64,000 nt of DNA from contig NZ_CP108131.1 in NCBI RefSeq assembly GCF_036203305.1, forward strand, positions 3,410,001-3,474,000, in the 5' to 3' direction. The translations under genes and the position numbers were made by a program. The stretch's first letter is position 1, and each line of letters starts with the position of its first letter. The DNA is from Streptomyces sp. NBC_00190. Lineage in GTDB: Bacteria; Actinomycetota; Actinomycetes; Streptomycetales; Streptomycetaceae. Below the pieces are notes generated by a model, which worked only from the letters and a program-made list of their open reading frames with translations, had not been told where the DNA came from and made no database searches. Below, piece by piece: positions 54,890 through 64,000 of the stretch.

Positions 54890-57085
54890 TCAGGCGTTGA
54901 CCAGTTCGCGGTCCTTGCCGTGGCCGTCGGAGCTGCCGGAGAGGTGCTTGCGCAGGCTCTCGCCCTCCACGTCCACGTTCGGCAGCAGCCGGTCCAGCCA
55001 GCGCGGCAGCCACCAGGCCTTGTGCCCGAGCAGTGCGAGCACCGCCGGGACGATGGCCATCCGGACCACGAAGGCGTCGAAGAAGACGGCGACGGCCAGA
55101 CCGAAGCCGATCATCTTGACCATCTGCTCACTGGCTCCGATGAAGCCCGCGAACACGGCGATCATGATGATGGCGGCGGCCACGACCACCCGCGCGCTGT
55201 ACTGGAAGCCGGTCACGACGGCCTGGCCCGGGCGCTCGCCGTGCACGTACGCCTCGCGCATCCGGGTGACGAGGAAGACCTCGTAGTCCATGGCCAGGCC
55301 GAAGACGACACCCACCATGAAGATCGGCATCATCGACATGATCGGGCCGGTCTGCTCCACGCCGAAGAGCGAGCCCAGCCAGCCCCACTGGAAGACCGCG
55401 ACGACCGCGCCGAGGGCGGCGACGACCGAGAGCAGGAAGCCGAGGGCCGCCTTGAGCGGGACCAGGACCGAGCGGAACACCAGCATCAGCAGCAGGAAGG
55501 CGAGGCCGACGACGAGCGCGAGGTAGGGCAGCAGCGCGTCGTTCATCTTCTGCGAGAAGTCGATGTTCATCGCGGTGGCGCCGGTGACCATGACGTCGTC
55601 CCCGCTGCCGTCGCGGATCGTGTGGACCAGGTCCTCCGTCTGGGTGGAGGACGGACGGTCCTTCGGAATGACGGTGATCATCGAGGCGTCGCCGGCCTCG
55701 TTGGGCATCGGCGGCATGACCGCGGCCACGCCCTCCAGGCCCTTGATCCGCTCGACGGTGGAGTCGGCCAGAGCCTTGTCCCCGTCCACGACGACCATCA
55801 GCGGGCCGTTGAAGCCCGGGCCGAAGCCGTCGGACAGCAGGTCGTACGCCTGGCGCTGGGTGGTGGAGACCGGCTGGGCACCGTCGTCCGGCAGGCCCAT
55901 CTCCAGCTTGCTCGCCGGGATGGCGATGACGCCGAGGCCGATCACGCCGGCCAGCAGGACCATGACCGGACGGCGCAGCACGAAGCGGGCCCAGCGGGTG
56001 CCGCCGTTGGCCTTCTTCTCGGCGCCGGAGGCCTGCTTCCCCTTGCCGAACAGCTTGCTCTTCTCGCCGGCCGGCAGGACCTTCTTGCCCGCGAAGCCCA
56101 GGATGGCCGGGACCAGCGTGAGGGCGACCAGCACCGCGATGACCACGGTTCCGGCGGCCGCGAAGCCCATCTTGGTCAGCATCGGGATGTTGACGACGGC
56201 CAGGCCCACGAGGGCGATGACCACGGTCAGGCCGGCGAAGACGACGGCGGAGCCGGCCGTTCCGGCGGCCCGCCCGGCGGCCTCGTCGCGTTCGCGGCCC
56301 TCGGCGAGCTCCACGCGGTAGCGGGAGACGATGAACAGGGCGTAGTCGATGCCGACCGCGAGGCCGATCATCATCGCGAGGGTGGAGGTGGTGGACCCGA
56401 GGTCCAGCACGTTGGCCAGCGCGGTGATGGAGGAGACGCCGATGCCCACGCCGATCAGCGCGGTCAGCAGCGGCAGCCCGGCCGCCATCAGCGAGCCGAA
56501 GGTGATGACGAGGACGATCGCGGCGATCAGGATGCCGATGATCTCGCCGGAGCCGGTCTCGGGGGCCGCCATGAGCGCGTCGCCGCCGATCTCGACGGTG
56601 AGCCCGTGTCCCTGGGCGTCCTTGCCGGACTCCTTGAGCGCGTCGCGGGTGGCGTCGGTCAGCTCCATGCCGCTGACCTTGTACTTGGCGCTGATGTAGG
56701 CGGTGGAGCCGTCCTGGCTCACGGCCTGGCTCTGGTACGGGTCGGCGACCGAGGAGATCTGGTCCTTGCCCGGACCGGACTTCAGACCCTCGACGATCTT
56801 CTCGACCTCGGTCTTGGTGCCCGGGTCGGTGACCTTGGCGCCCGCCGGGGCCTTGATGACGATCCGGGCGGTCGCGCCGTCGGCGGACATTCCCGGGAAC
56901 TTCTTGTCGAGCACGTCGAAGGCCTTCTGGGCCTCCGTGCCGGGTATCGAGAAGGAGCCTGAAGTGGGGGCGGACGCCGAGGCCGCGCCGAAGCCGGCGA
57001 CGAACAGCAGCGCCACCCAGAGGAGGGCGACGAGACGGCGGCGCCGGAAGGCGCCCCGGCCGAGTCTGTAAAGGAAGGTGGCCAC
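54890..57085 (-). CDS. MMPL/RND-family transporter
   Basis: 731 residues, 12 spans in two halves, each with a large outer loop. Family motifs: GLAVGIDYALFIVSRYR and VVFGLAMDYEVFLVTRMRE, whose Asp-Tyr pairs carry the proton path. These proteins export lipids or other amphiphiles in actinobacteria. GTG 57085 has GGGAG about 10 bases upstream; a longer frame to 57265 is low-complexity. The tetR gene lies upstream in the same direction, and its operators are a likely control point. Confidence 0.9.
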   Translation of the reverse strand: MATFLYRLGRGAFRRRRLVALLWVALLFVAGFGAASASAPTSGSFSIPGTEAQKAFDVLDKKFPGMSADGATARIVIKAPAGAKVTDPGTKTEVEKIVEGLKSGPGKDQISSVADPYQSQAVSQDGSTAYISAKYKVSGMELTDATRDALKESGKDAQGHGLTVEIGGDALMAAPETGSGEIIGILIAAIVLVITFGSLMAAGLPLLTALIGVGIGVSSITALANVLDLGSTTSTLAMMIGLAVGIDYALFIVSRYRVELAEGRERDEAAGRAAGTAGSAVVFAGLTVVIALVGLAVVNIPMLTKMGFAAAGTVVIAVLVALTLVPAILGFAGKKVLPAGEKSKLFGKGKQASGAEKKANGGTRWARFVLRRPVMVLLAGVIGLGVIAIPASKLEMGLPDDGAQPVSTTQRQAYDLLSDGFGPGFNGPLMVVVDGDKALADSTVERIKGLEGVAAVMPPMPNEAGDASMITVIPKDRPSSTQTEDLVHTIRDGSGDDVMVTGATAMNIDFSQKMNDALLPYLALVVGLAFLLLMLVFRSVLVPLKAALGFLLSVVAALGAVVAVFQWGWLGSLFGVEQTGPIMSMMPIFMVGVVFGLAMDYEVFLVTRMREAYVHGERPGQAVVTGFQYSARVVVAAAIIMIAVFAGFIGASEQMVKMIGFGLAVAVFFDAFVVRMAIVPAVLALLGHKAWWLPRWLDRLLPNVDVEGESLRKHLSGSSDGHGKDRELVNA

Positions 57086-57221
57086 GTCGGTGGTTCTCCC
57101 GTTCGGGTCGTGGGATGGATCCGGAAAACCGGATCTGGGCATGAGGAGCCGGCCCGACGACGAGAGCGGCGTGTCAGGAACAGCGGGAAAGCAGCGGGGA
57201 CGGGAAAGAGGAGAAGGGGAG

Positions 57222-57812
57222 TCAGACGCCGAGGGCGGGGAAGACCACTGCGTCGATGAAGTCACCGAGGAAGGCCCGGTCGACCGACCGGTCCTCGATC
57301 AGCGGGAGCGCGATGAACGCCCCGATGAGCATGTGCGGCACGAAGGCCAGTGCAGGGCAGTCCGGGCGGATCTCGCCCCGGTCCACCGCGCGCTGGAGCA
57401 TCGCCTGCAGGCCGTTGATCTCCGGATCGACCAGCAGGTCCCGCAGTGCCTTGTGGAGCTCCGGGCTCTCGTGGACGGCATGGGCCAGACCCCGCATCAG
57501 CGCGGTGTCCTTGGCCATCTGCGCGTCGTCCGAGTGCTCCACCATGCGCGCGAAGTCCGTGCGCAGGCTGCCCGTGTCGATCTCCCGCAGCGAGACGGGC
57601 TGGGTACATCGCAGGGCCTTGGCGACCAGCTCCGGCTTGCTCCCCCACTGGCGGTAGAGGGTGGCCTTGCTGGACTTGGTGCGGGCGGCGACCGCGTCCA
57701 TGGTCAGCGCCTCATAGCCCACCTCGCGGAGCAAGTCGAGGACCGCCCCGTGGAGTTCGGCTTCCCGTTCGGGGGTGATCCGGCTGCGCCGGGCCGCCAT
57801 CGCCTCGGTCAT
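57222..57812 (-). CDS. TetR-family regulator next to MMPL gene
   Basis: 196 residues. DNA-binding part ITPEREAELHGAVLDLLREV ... MDAVAARTKSSKATLYRQWG at about 12-60, then a ligand domain of TetR_C type. ATG 57812 has GGAGG 8-12 bases upstream. It probably represses itself and the MMPL gene 136 bases downstream by binding the two GAAACG-type palindromes just upstream of its own start (inference). Confidence 0.9.
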   Translation of the reverse strand: MTEAMAARRSRITPEREAELHGAVLDLLREVGYEALTMDAVAARTKSSKATLYRQWGSKPELVAKALRCTQPVSLREIDTGSLRTDFARMVEHSDDAQMAKDTALMRGLAHAVHESPELHKALRDLLVDPEINGLQAMLQRAVDRGEIRPDCPALAFVPHMLIGAFIALPLIEDRSVDRAFLGDFIDAVVFPALGV

Positions 57813-57851
57813 CTCCGTGCCTCCGTCCGAACGTCCGAACACGTCTCTTAT

Positions 57852-57923
57852 CGAAACGAAAGTGTTCCGTACGCATACGACGATACCCCCGCCCCTAGCG
57901 AAACGAAACCGTTCCGTTTCGCT
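57852..57923. promoter_or_regulatory. Two TetR-type operators
   Basis: 57897-57923 is a 27-bp palindrome with 12 of 13 positions paired per half (AGCGAAACG outer arms). 57852-57873 is a weaker second copy (CGAAACGAAAGTGTTCCGT). Both lie between tetR and the divergent protease gene. Confidence 0.75.
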
Positions 57924-57988
57924 TCACGCAGTGGCATGGATCACGTGTACGAGTTGCCAGGCCCCCCTGGCGCGGAAAGCATTGGGGG

Positions 57989-60900
57989 GTGAGTCACGAC
58001 GTCGCGTACCTCCGCTTCCCGCACCTCCACGACGACCTGCTGTGCTTCGCCACCGAGGACGATCTTTGGGTGGCGCCCTTGGTTCCCCCTGGAGATCCGG
58101 TCGGCCGGGCCTGGCGGATCACCGTCGACCGGACCCGGGTCAGCCACCCGCGCTTCTCCCCGGACGGCAGGCACATCGCCTACACCACCTGGCGGAGCCT
58201 CGACCCCGAGATCCACCTGGCCCCCGTCGACGGCGGCCCGGCCCGCCAGCTGAGCTACTGGGGCGCCACCGACACCCGCGTCTGCGGCTGGACCCCGCCC
58301 GACGAGGACGGCCGCAGCGACATCCTGGCCGTCTCCTCGCACGGCCAGCCCTTCTCCTACTTCGCCTGGGCGTACAGCCTGCCCACCGACGGCAGCCCCG
58401 GCGGGCGCCTGCCCTGGGGGCCGGTCTCCGACATCCAGGTCCACGAGGACGAGTCGGGCGAGCGGCGCACCCTGCTGCTGACCGGCAAACCCCCGCACGA
58501 ACCCGCCGCCTGGAAGCGCTACCGCGGCGGCGCCACCGGCCGGCTGTGGCTGCACGGCCGGCGGCTCCTGGAGGACATCGAGGGCCACCTCGACTCCCCG
58601 ATGTTCGTCGACGGCCGGATCGCCTTCCTCTCCGACCACGAGGGCATCGGCAACCTCTACTCCTGCCTGCCCGACGGCACTGACCTGCGCCGGCACACCG
58701 ACCACGAGGAGTTCTACGCCCGGCACGCCTCCAGCGACGGCTCCCGGATCGTCTACCAGTGCGCGGGGGACATCTGGCTGGTGGACTCGCTGGCCCAGGG
58801 CGCCGCCGCGCGCAAGCTGGAGGTCCGGCTCGGCGGCCCGCGCGCGGGCCGGCGCACGTACCAGGTGCCGGCCGCCAGCCACGTCGACTCGCTGTCCGTG
58901 GACGCCACCGGGCGGGCCAGCGCGGTCGTGGTGCGCGGCAGCCTGTACTGGCTGACCCACCGCGACGGCCCCGCCCGGACCATCGCCGACACCCCTGGCG
59001 TACGGGTGCGGCTGCCCGAGATGCTCGGCAGCGGCGGGCAGGTCGCCTACGTCACCGACGCCGAGGGCGAGGACGCGATCGAGATCGCCTACCTGCCGCG
59101 GGCCTCCGGGGAGCGCGAGCCGCGCCGGCTGGCCTCCGGCGAGCTGGGGCGCGTACTGGAGCTGCTGTCGGACCCGGACGGCGAGCGGCTCGCCGTCGCC
59201 TCCAACGACGGGCGGCTGCTGCTGCTCGACACCACCGAGCAGTCCGAAGGCTCCGGGGGAGTCACCGAGCTGATCCGGTCCATCAACGGGCCCGTCACCG
59301 ACCTGGCGTTCTCCCCCGACGGATGCTGGCTGACCTGGTCCCATCCGGGCATCGGACGGTCGCTGCGGCAGATCAAGATGGCCCGGATCTCCGGCCCGGG
59401 CGGACGCGCGGTCATCGACGTCACCAACGGCCGCTTCGAGGACGAGAGTCCGGTCTTCACCCGGGACGGGCGCTACCTCGCCTTCCTGTCGTGGCGCGGT
59501 TTCGACCCGGTGTACGACGTGCACACCGGCGACCTGTCCTTCCCGCTGGGCTGCCGCCCGTACCTGGTACCGCTGTCCTCGGCGACCCCCTCCCCCTTCG
59601 CGCTGTCCGCCGAGGGGCGGCCCGCGGCGGGTGGACTCGACCCGGTGGAAGGGGACTCGGGCGACACCGGCGACGGCGCGGTGATGGTGGAGGTGGAGGG
59701 GCTGGAGAGCCGCGTCACGCCCTTCCCGGTGTCGGCGTCCAAGTACTCGGCCCTGTACCCGGTGCACGGCGGCGGGCTGGTGTGGCTGCGCTGGCCGATC
59801 TCGGGCGCGCTCGGCGAGACCTTCGCCAACCCCGCCGACATCAGCGGCAAGCCCACGCTGGAGCACTTCGACCTCACCAAGGCCCGCAAGACGGAACTGG
59901 CCTCCGGACTGGACTGGTTCGCACTCAGCGGTGACGGCACCCGGCTCGTGATCAACGACGACGGCGACCTGCGGGCCGTCCCGGCCACCGAGTCCGGCGA
60001 CAGCGACTCGACCGTCTACCTGGACCTGCGGCGCATCCTGCACGAGGTGGACCCGGCGGCCGAGTGGCGCCAGGCCTACGAGGAGGCCGGGCGGATCATC
60101 CGCGCCTACTTCTGGGAGCCGAAGATGTGCGGCATCGACTGGGACGGGGTGCTGAACCAGTACCGCTCCCTCGTCGAACGGGTCGCGTCCCCCGACGAGT
60201 TCGCCGACCTGCTGCGCGAGGTCCTCGGCGAACTGGGCACCTCGCACGCCTACGTCTCCCCCGCCCGCCGCAACGAAGGCCCTCCGCACTACCAGCGGGC
60301 GATCGGGCTGCTCGGTGCCAACCTCGTTCCCCGGGACGGGACATGGGTGGTCAGCCGGATCCTGCCCGGCGAGTCCTCCGACTCCAAGGCCCGCTCCCCG
60401 CTGGCCGGCACCGGCATCCGGGACGGCGCGGTGCTCACCCATATCGACGGGCGCCCGGTGGACCCGGTGGCCGGCCCGTACCCGCTGCTGTCCGCGGCAG
60501 GCGGAACGACCGTGGAGCTCACCTTCCGGCCCGCCGATGGCGAGGGCGGGGCCCGCAGGGTCGCGATCGTGCCGCTGATCGACGAGCGGCCGCTGCGCTA
60601 CCAGGACTGGGTGTCCAAGCGGCGGGCCGTGGTCCGGGAGCTCAGCGGCGGCCGGTGCGGCTACCTGCACATCCCCGACATGGGCGGCTCGGGCTGGGCG
60701 CAGTTCAACCGCGACCTGCGGATGGAGATGTCCAGGCCCGCGCTGATCGTGGACGTACGCGGCAACGCGGGCGGGCACATCAGCGAGCTGGTGGTGGAGA
60801 AGCTGACCCGCTCGATCCTCGGCTGGGACCTGACGCGGAACGCCCAGCCGGTCAGTTACGCCTCCAACGCTCCCCGCGGTCCGATCGTGGCGCTCGCCGA

Positions 60901-61279
60901 CGAGGCGACCTCCTCGGACGGGGACATGATCACCGCGGCCTTCAAGCTGCTGGGTCTGGGCCCGGTGGTGGGCCAGCGCACCTGGGGCGGGGTGGTCGGC
61001 ATGACCGGCCGGCACACCCTGGGCGACGGCACGGTGATCACCGTGCCGATGAATGCCGCGTGGTTCCCGGAGTACGGGTGGTCGGTGGAGAACAACGGCG
61101 TGGAACCGGACTTCGCGGTCCTGCGCACCCCGCTCGACTGGGCGGAGGGGCGGCACGCGGGGCTGGACGACGCCGTGAACCTGGCGCTGGAACTGCTGGA
61201 GCAGGACCCGGCCGCGGTGCCGCCCGGCTACACGGACGTGCCGGACCTGCGCCGCCCGAAGCTGCCGCCCAGGCCGTAG
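57989..61279 (+). CDS. Tricorn-protease-like S41 peptidase
   Basis: 1096 residues. An N-terminal beta-propeller ([30 protein letters not shown]) and a second propeller precede a C1/PDZ/C2 peptidase region from about 680. Catalytic residues are visible: His in [10 protein letters not shown] (about 755) and Ser in [11 protein letters not shown] (about 975). The PDZ domain covers about 765-860. It has no signal peptide, so it likely acts in the cytosol, trimming peptides below the proteasome. GTG 57989 is the start, just after the TetR operators; it is divergent from tetR. Length matches tricorn. Confidence 0.92.
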   Translation: MSHDVAYLRFPHLHDDLLCFATEDDLWVAPLVPPGDPVGRAWRITVDRTRVSHPRFSPDGRHIAYTTWRSLDPEIHLAPVDGGPARQLSYWGATDTRVCGWTPPDEDGRSDILAVSSHGQPFSYFAWAYSLPTDGSPGGRLPWGPVSDIQVHEDESGERRTLLLTGKPPHEPAAWKRYRGGATGRLWLHGRRLLEDIEGHLDSPMFVDGRIAFLSDHEGIGNLYSCLPDGTDLRRHTDHEEFYARHASSDGSRIVYQCAGDIWLVDSLAQGAAARKLEVRLGGPRAGRRTYQVPAASHVDSLSVDATGRASAVVVRGSLYWLTHRDGPARTIADTPGVRVRLPEMLGSGGQVAYVTDAEGEDAIEIAYLPRASGEREPRRLASGELGRVLELLSDPDGERLAVASNDGRLLLLDTTEQSEGSGGVTELIRSINGPVTDLAFSPDGCWLTWSHPGIGRSLRQIKMARISGPGGRAVIDVTNGRFEDESPVFTRDGRYLAFLSWRGFDPVYDVHTGDLSFPLGCRPYLVPLSSATPSPFALSAEGRPAAGGLDPVEGDSGDTGDGAVMVEVEGLESRVTPFPVSASKYSALYPVHGGGLVWLRWPISGALGETFANPADISGKPTLEHFDLTKARKTELASGLDWFALSGDGTRLVINDDGDLRAVPATESGDSDSTVYLDLRRILHEVDPAAEWRQAYEEAGRIIRAYFWEPKMCGIDWDGVLNQYRSLVERVASPDEFADLLREVLGELGTSHAYVSPARRNEGPPHYQRAIGLLGANLVPRDGTWVVSRILPGESSDSKARSPLAGTGIRDGAVLTHIDGRPVDPVAGPYPLLSAAGGTTVELTFRPADGEGGARRVAIVPLIDERPLRYQDWVSKRRAVVRELSGGRCGYLHIPDMGGSGWAQFNRDLRMEMSRPALIVDVRGNAGGHISELVVEKLTRSILGWDLTRNAQPVSYASNAPRGPIVALADEATSSDGDMITAAFKLLGLGPVVGQRTWGGVVGMTGRHTLGDGTVITVPMNAAWFPEYGWSVENNGVEPDFAVLRTPLDWAEGRHAGLDDAVNLALELLEQDPAAVPPGYTDVPDLRRPKLPPRP

Positions 61280-61286
61280 GCGCGCG

Positions 61287-61328
61287 GAAGGGGCGCGACC
61301 CGTGGAACCGCACGGGCCGCGCCCCTTC
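61287..61328. terminator. Bidirectional terminator
   Basis: GAAGGGGCGCG (61287-61297) pairs with 61318-61328; an inner CCCGTG/CACGGG adds to the stem. Between the convergent protease and CsbD-like genes. Confidence 0.75.
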
Positions 61329-61361
61329 ACCTAGTACGCGAGGTACCTGAGGTACGCCGGA

Positions 61362-61535
61362 TCAGTCTTCGAAGCGGTCGCCGTAGACGTCCCGGGCCTT
61401 GCTCGACTGGTCCTTCGCGTCCTGCCGGTGCTGCGGGGAGCGTTCGGAGGCCTGGTCCTTGGTGCCTGCCGCCCTGGCCTTGGCCTGCTCCGCGAGCTGC
61501 TTCGCCTTGTCCTGGAACTGGTCCTTGATACCCAT
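61362..61535 (-). CDS. Small CsbD-like stress protein
   Basis: 57 residues, highly charged and without hydrophobic segments: MGIKDQFQDKAKQLAEQAKA then KDQASERSPQHRQDAKDQSS. The KAKQLAEQAKARAAG block resembles CsbD-family proteins, which are stress-induced and of unknown role. ATG 61535 follows GGAGTGAAGAG. Its gene stands alone. Confidence 0.65.
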   Translation of the reverse strand: MGIKDQFQDKAKQLAEQAKARAAGTKDQASERSPQHRQDAKDQSSKARDVYGDRFED

Positions 61536-61625
61536 GCTCTTCACTCCATGAGGGGTGTTGGTGGTGGGGCCTCGACCAGACTTGCACGAGGGAACACAGC
61601 ACGCATTTCGATCAGTCACTCCCCG

Positions 61626-62519
61626 CTACCGCGCGGAGGTGCCCCCGGTGCGCGCCTGCTCGTCCGCGGCCCCGCCCGCCCCCACAAGTCCCTTGGAGAC
61701 ACCGGCCAGTCGCGGCTCGAACCGCTTCATCTCGCGCTGCCCGACGGCCCCGATGATCCCGGGCAGGTAGCCGCGCACGCCCTGCATCCCGCGCAGCCAC
61801 CACTGGGCGTACACGTGCGCCGAGCGCCGCTCGATGCCCGCGACGATCCGGTCGACGGCCGGGCCCAGCGGGTAGGTGCGGTTCGAGGGCCACGGCAGCC
61901 GCTGGCGCAGCTCCCGCATGACCTCGTCCCGGTCGGCGCCGCGCACCATGTCGGTGTCGGTCCAGGAGAGGTAGCCGACGCCGACCTTGACGCCCTTGTG
62001 GCCGACCTCGGCGCGCAGGCAGTGGGCGAAGGCCTCGACGCCGGACTTGGAGGCGCAGTAGGCGGTCATCATGGGCGCCGGGGTGATCGCGGCGAGCGAG
62101 GCGATCTGCAGGAAGTAGCCGCGGCTCTCGGTCAGGACGGGCAGGAAGGCCCGGGCGGTGACGGCCCCGCCGATGAGGTTGACCTCGATCACCCGGCGCC
62201 AGGCGTCGGGGTCGGAGTCGGCGAACGGCCCGCCGGAGGCCACGCCCGCGTTGGCGACGACGATGTCGACCTTGCCGAAGCGCTGCTTGACCTCCTGCGC
62301 GACCCGGGCCATTGCCTCGTGGTCGGTGACGTCGGCGTACCAGTGTTCGCTGTCGGTGTGCAGCCGCTCGGAGACCTCCTTGAGGGCCTCCGGCTCCAGG
62401 CCGACGAGGGCGATCTTCGCGCCGCGCGCGGAGAGTTTGCGGGCGAGCAGTTCGCCGACCCCGCGGGCGGCGCCGGTGACGACGGCGACCTGGCCTTCCA
62501 GACTCCTGCGAGCGCTCAC
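61626..62519 (-). CDS. Short-chain dehydrogenase/reductase
   Basis: 297 residues. NAD(P) motif VVTGAARGVGELLARKLS, NNAG-type VANAG, and the catalytic Ser in QIASLAA with Tyr-Lys in AYCASKSG. Ser/Tyr/Lys are intact. GTG 62519 overlaps the hydrolase stop as GTGA. The partner genes (hydrolase and flavin monooxygenase) make an operon that may act on a ketone or lipid-like substrate in successive steps; the substrate is unknown. Confidence 0.92.
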   Translation of the reverse strand: MSARRSLEGQVAVVTGAARGVGELLARKLSARGAKIALVGLEPEALKEVSERLHTDSEHWYADVTDHEAMARVAQEVKQRFGKVDIVVANAGVASGGPFADSDPDAWRRVIEVNLIGGAVTARAFLPVLTESRGYFLQIASLAAITPAPMMTAYCASKSGVEAFAHCLRAEVGHKGVKVGVGYLSWTDTDMVRGADRDEVMRELRQRLPWPSNRTYPLGPAVDRIVAGIERRSAHVYAQWWLRGMQGVRGYLPGIIGAVGQREMKRFEPRLAGVSKGLVGAGGAADEQARTGGTSAR

Positions 62520-63451
62520 GGCGTCTTCTCCTTCTCGGTGGTGTTCGGCGCGGCGAGATACAGCGAGGCCAGCTCGCGCACGGCGTCGGTGACGGCCTCC
62601 GGGGCCTCGATCGGTGTCATGTGCCCCATGCCGGTGAGCTCGGTGAGCCCCACGCAGTGCGGGAGCGCGGCCGCGAGCCCGCGGGCGTGCACGACGGGGG
62701 TGAGCCGGTCGTCCTTGCCGCCGATGACGGCGGTGGGCACGGTGAGCCGGGCAACGTCTGCGTCCAGGTCCAGTCCGGCCAGCACGTGGGACCACGCGCG
62801 GCGGACCGCGGTGGGGCAGGCGTGCACGATACGGGCGCACGCCTCGACCTTGTCGGGCGCGGAACCGGCGCCCATGGTCGCGTACTTGAGGACCTTCTTC
62901 GTGACGGGCGTGACGGGCCCGAGCGGGGCGCGGGAGCCGAGGACCGCGCCGGTGATACGCGTCCGCGCGCTCCCGGGGCGCAGGGGCACGACGCGCGCCT
63001 CCGCGACCAGCCGGGCGCTGCCGGTGCTGCACAGCAGCGCGGCCGCCACACGTTCGGCGAACTCCGGGCGGGCCGCGGCCGCCATGATCGTCATGCCGCC
63101 CATGGAGTGCCCGGCGACGACCGCCCGCTCCCCCGGGGCGAGGGCCGCTTCGAGTACGGCGACCAGGTCGTCGGCGAGGGCGGTGGTGCTGTGCTCCCGG
63201 GCGGCGGGGCTGCGCCCGTGGCCGCGCTGGTCGTAGGCGATGACCCGGTGGTCCTCGGCCAGTTCCCGTATCTGGGCGGCCCAGAACGCGGTGGAGCAGG
63301 TCCAGCCGTGCGCCAGCACCACGGCCGGCGCGCCCTCGTCCCCGTGGACCTCGACGTGCAGCCGGGCCCCGTCGGCGGAGACGGCGGCGAACTCGCGGCG
63401 CGCGACCGGGGGCGCGTACCGGCCGGTGGTGACGTGCGGCGGGCGGCTCAC
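62516..63451 (-). CDS. Alpha/beta hydrolase
   Basis: 311 residues. HGWTCSTAFW oxyanion motif, nucleophile Ser in VAGHSMGGMT (about 119), Asp in GGKDDRLTP, and the catalytic His in GMGHMTPIE. GTG 63451 overlaps the monooxygenase stop as GTGA, and its own stop overlaps the SDR start. Probably an esterase/lactonase; hydrolases often follow Baeyer-Villiger monooxygenases to open the lactone (inference). Confidence 0.92.
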   Translation of the reverse strand: MSRPPHVTTGRYAPPVARREFAAVSADGARLHVEVHGDEGAPAVVLAHGWTCSTAFWAAQIRELAEDHRVIAYDQRGHGRSPAAREHSTTALADDLVAVLEAALAPGERAVVAGHSMGGMTIMAAAARPEFAERVAAALLCSTGSARLVAEARVVPLRPGSARTRITGAVLGSRAPLGPVTPVTKKVLKYATMGAGSAPDKVEACARIVHACPTAVRRAWSHVLAGLDLDADVARLTVPTAVIGGKDDRLTPVVHARGLAAALPHCVGLTELTGMGHMTPIEAPEAVTDAVRELASLYLAAPNTTEKEKTP

Positions 63452-64000
63452 GCGGCGCTCTCCTCGGCGGTGACTTCGGCGGTCGCCTCGACGCTCGCCT
63501 CGGCTGTTGTCCCGGCTGCCTTCGCGGCGACCCTCGCGGCGCCCCTGGAGGCGGCCTTCGCGGCGGCCGGTACAGGCTCGCGGTCCCGGACGCGCAGGAC
63601 CTCGTACTCCGAGAGGTCGACGCCCCTCGTCTCTTTGCGGAACTCGCCGGTCGTGCCGGGCCAGACGGTGGTGTTGCGGCCCCGGGCGTCCAGGTACCAG
63701 CTGGTGCAGCCGCCGGTGTTCCACACCGTGCGCTCCATCCGGGCCTGCACGTGCCGGTTCCACTTGTTGACGGCGGACGGCCTGGCCGCGAGCGCGACCC
63801 GCCCTCCCAGCACGCTCAGCTGCCGCAGGTAATCGGCCATGTAGTTGAGCTGCGACTCGATCATCAGGATCATCGAGCTGTTCCCGAGCCCGGTGTTCGG
63901 GCCGATGATCGTCATCCAGTTGGGGAAGCCGGCCGCGGTGGCCCCGCGCAGCGCCTGCATCCCGTCCTTCCACTCGTCCGCGAGGGTCATGCCCTCCGCG
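63448..64000 (-). CDS. Flavin-containing (Baeyer-Villiger-type) monooxygenase, C-terminal part
   Basis: Only the last 180-odd residues are in the window; the frame runs to the right edge. GFPNWMTIIGPNTGLGNSSM, then MIESQLNYMADYL and NKWNRHVQARMERTVWNTGG, and CTSWYLDARGRNTTVWPGTT match the C-terminal domain of class B flavin monooxygenases. An Ala/Thr/Glu-rich tail (about 50 residues) follows. Its stop overlaps the hydrolase start. The FAD and NADPH motifs lie outside the window. Confidence 0.85.
   Translation of the reverse strand, partial: AEGMTLADEWKDGMQALRGATAAGFPNWMTIIGPNTGLGNSSMILMIESQLNYMADYLRQLSVLGGRVALAARPSAVNKWNRHVQARMERTVWNTGGCTSWYLDARGRNTTVWPGTTGEFRKETRGVDLSEYEVLRVRDREPVPAAAKAASRGAARVAAKAAGTTAEASVEATAEVTAEESAA

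Noticed and set aside
57941..61330. 1129-codon minus-strand frame opposite the tricorn-like gene
   Set aside because: Shadow frame created by high GC; the plus-strand frame has all catalytic motifs and codon bias.

Overview
This is a high-GC Streptomyces chromosome segment. The evidence is third-position GC bias, frequent GTG starts, an SsgA-like sporulation gene and a core gene order (tRNA-Gln, glmU, prs, rplY, pth, ppc, a desaturase with its TetR regulator, and later rsmI, tatD, rpfB-like, rsmA, ispE, pmt, ssgE). From memory this matches the S. coelicolor SCO31xx region. No rRNA, insertion sequence, CRISPR array or intact prophage is seen.

Layout. 1-9.2 kb: left-truncated DUF2079 membrane protein, MacB-type ABC permease/ATPase pair, 14-TM MFS exporter, small membrane protein, CGNR regulator, epoxide-hydrolase-like enzyme. 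9.3-15.2 kb: the most unusual block, a coiled-coil DivIVA-like protein followed by a polymorphic-toxin-like module in which deaminase and WHH-nuclease folds sit beside or are fused to SUKH immunity folds, with a 144-bp tandem repeat. 15.3-17.4 kb: orphan histidine kinase, a decayed gene and tRNA-Gln(TTG). 17.5-27.1 kb: core metabolic block. 27.2-32.1 kb: VOC protein, methyltransferase, MarR and two LuxR-type regulators around galE. 32.2-38.9 kb: two tandem proline-rich membrane-anchored beta-propeller paralogues, an ABC-F ATPase and an acyltransferase. 39-45.1 kb: ispE-rsmA-rpfB-like overlapping operon, tatD, a zinc-ribbon protein and rsmI. 45.2-48.7 kb: pmt, a secreted protein flanked by a duplicated pmt 3' end, and a peculiar 118-nt tRNA-like gene. 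48.7-54.8 kb: MecA_N-type penicillin-binding protein, serine hydrolase, Nur-box-preceded nickel/cobalt ECF transporter, ssgE. 54.9-64 kb: MMPL transporter with TetR, tricorn-like protease, CsbD-like protein, and an overlapping SDR / hydrolase / flavin monooxygenase operon cut by the right edge.

Functional themes are envelope biogenesis and sporulation (glmU, galE, rpfB-like, PBP, pmt, ssgE), translation and RNA modification (rplY, pth, rsmA, rsmI, ABC-F), lipid desaturation, and locally regulated transport with recognisable operators. The strongest leads are the toxin/SUKH cassette, the duplicated pmt 3' end around a secreted gene, the oversized tRNA-like gene, and several well-formed operator palindromes. 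All family assignments come from reading the sequence; no searches were run.
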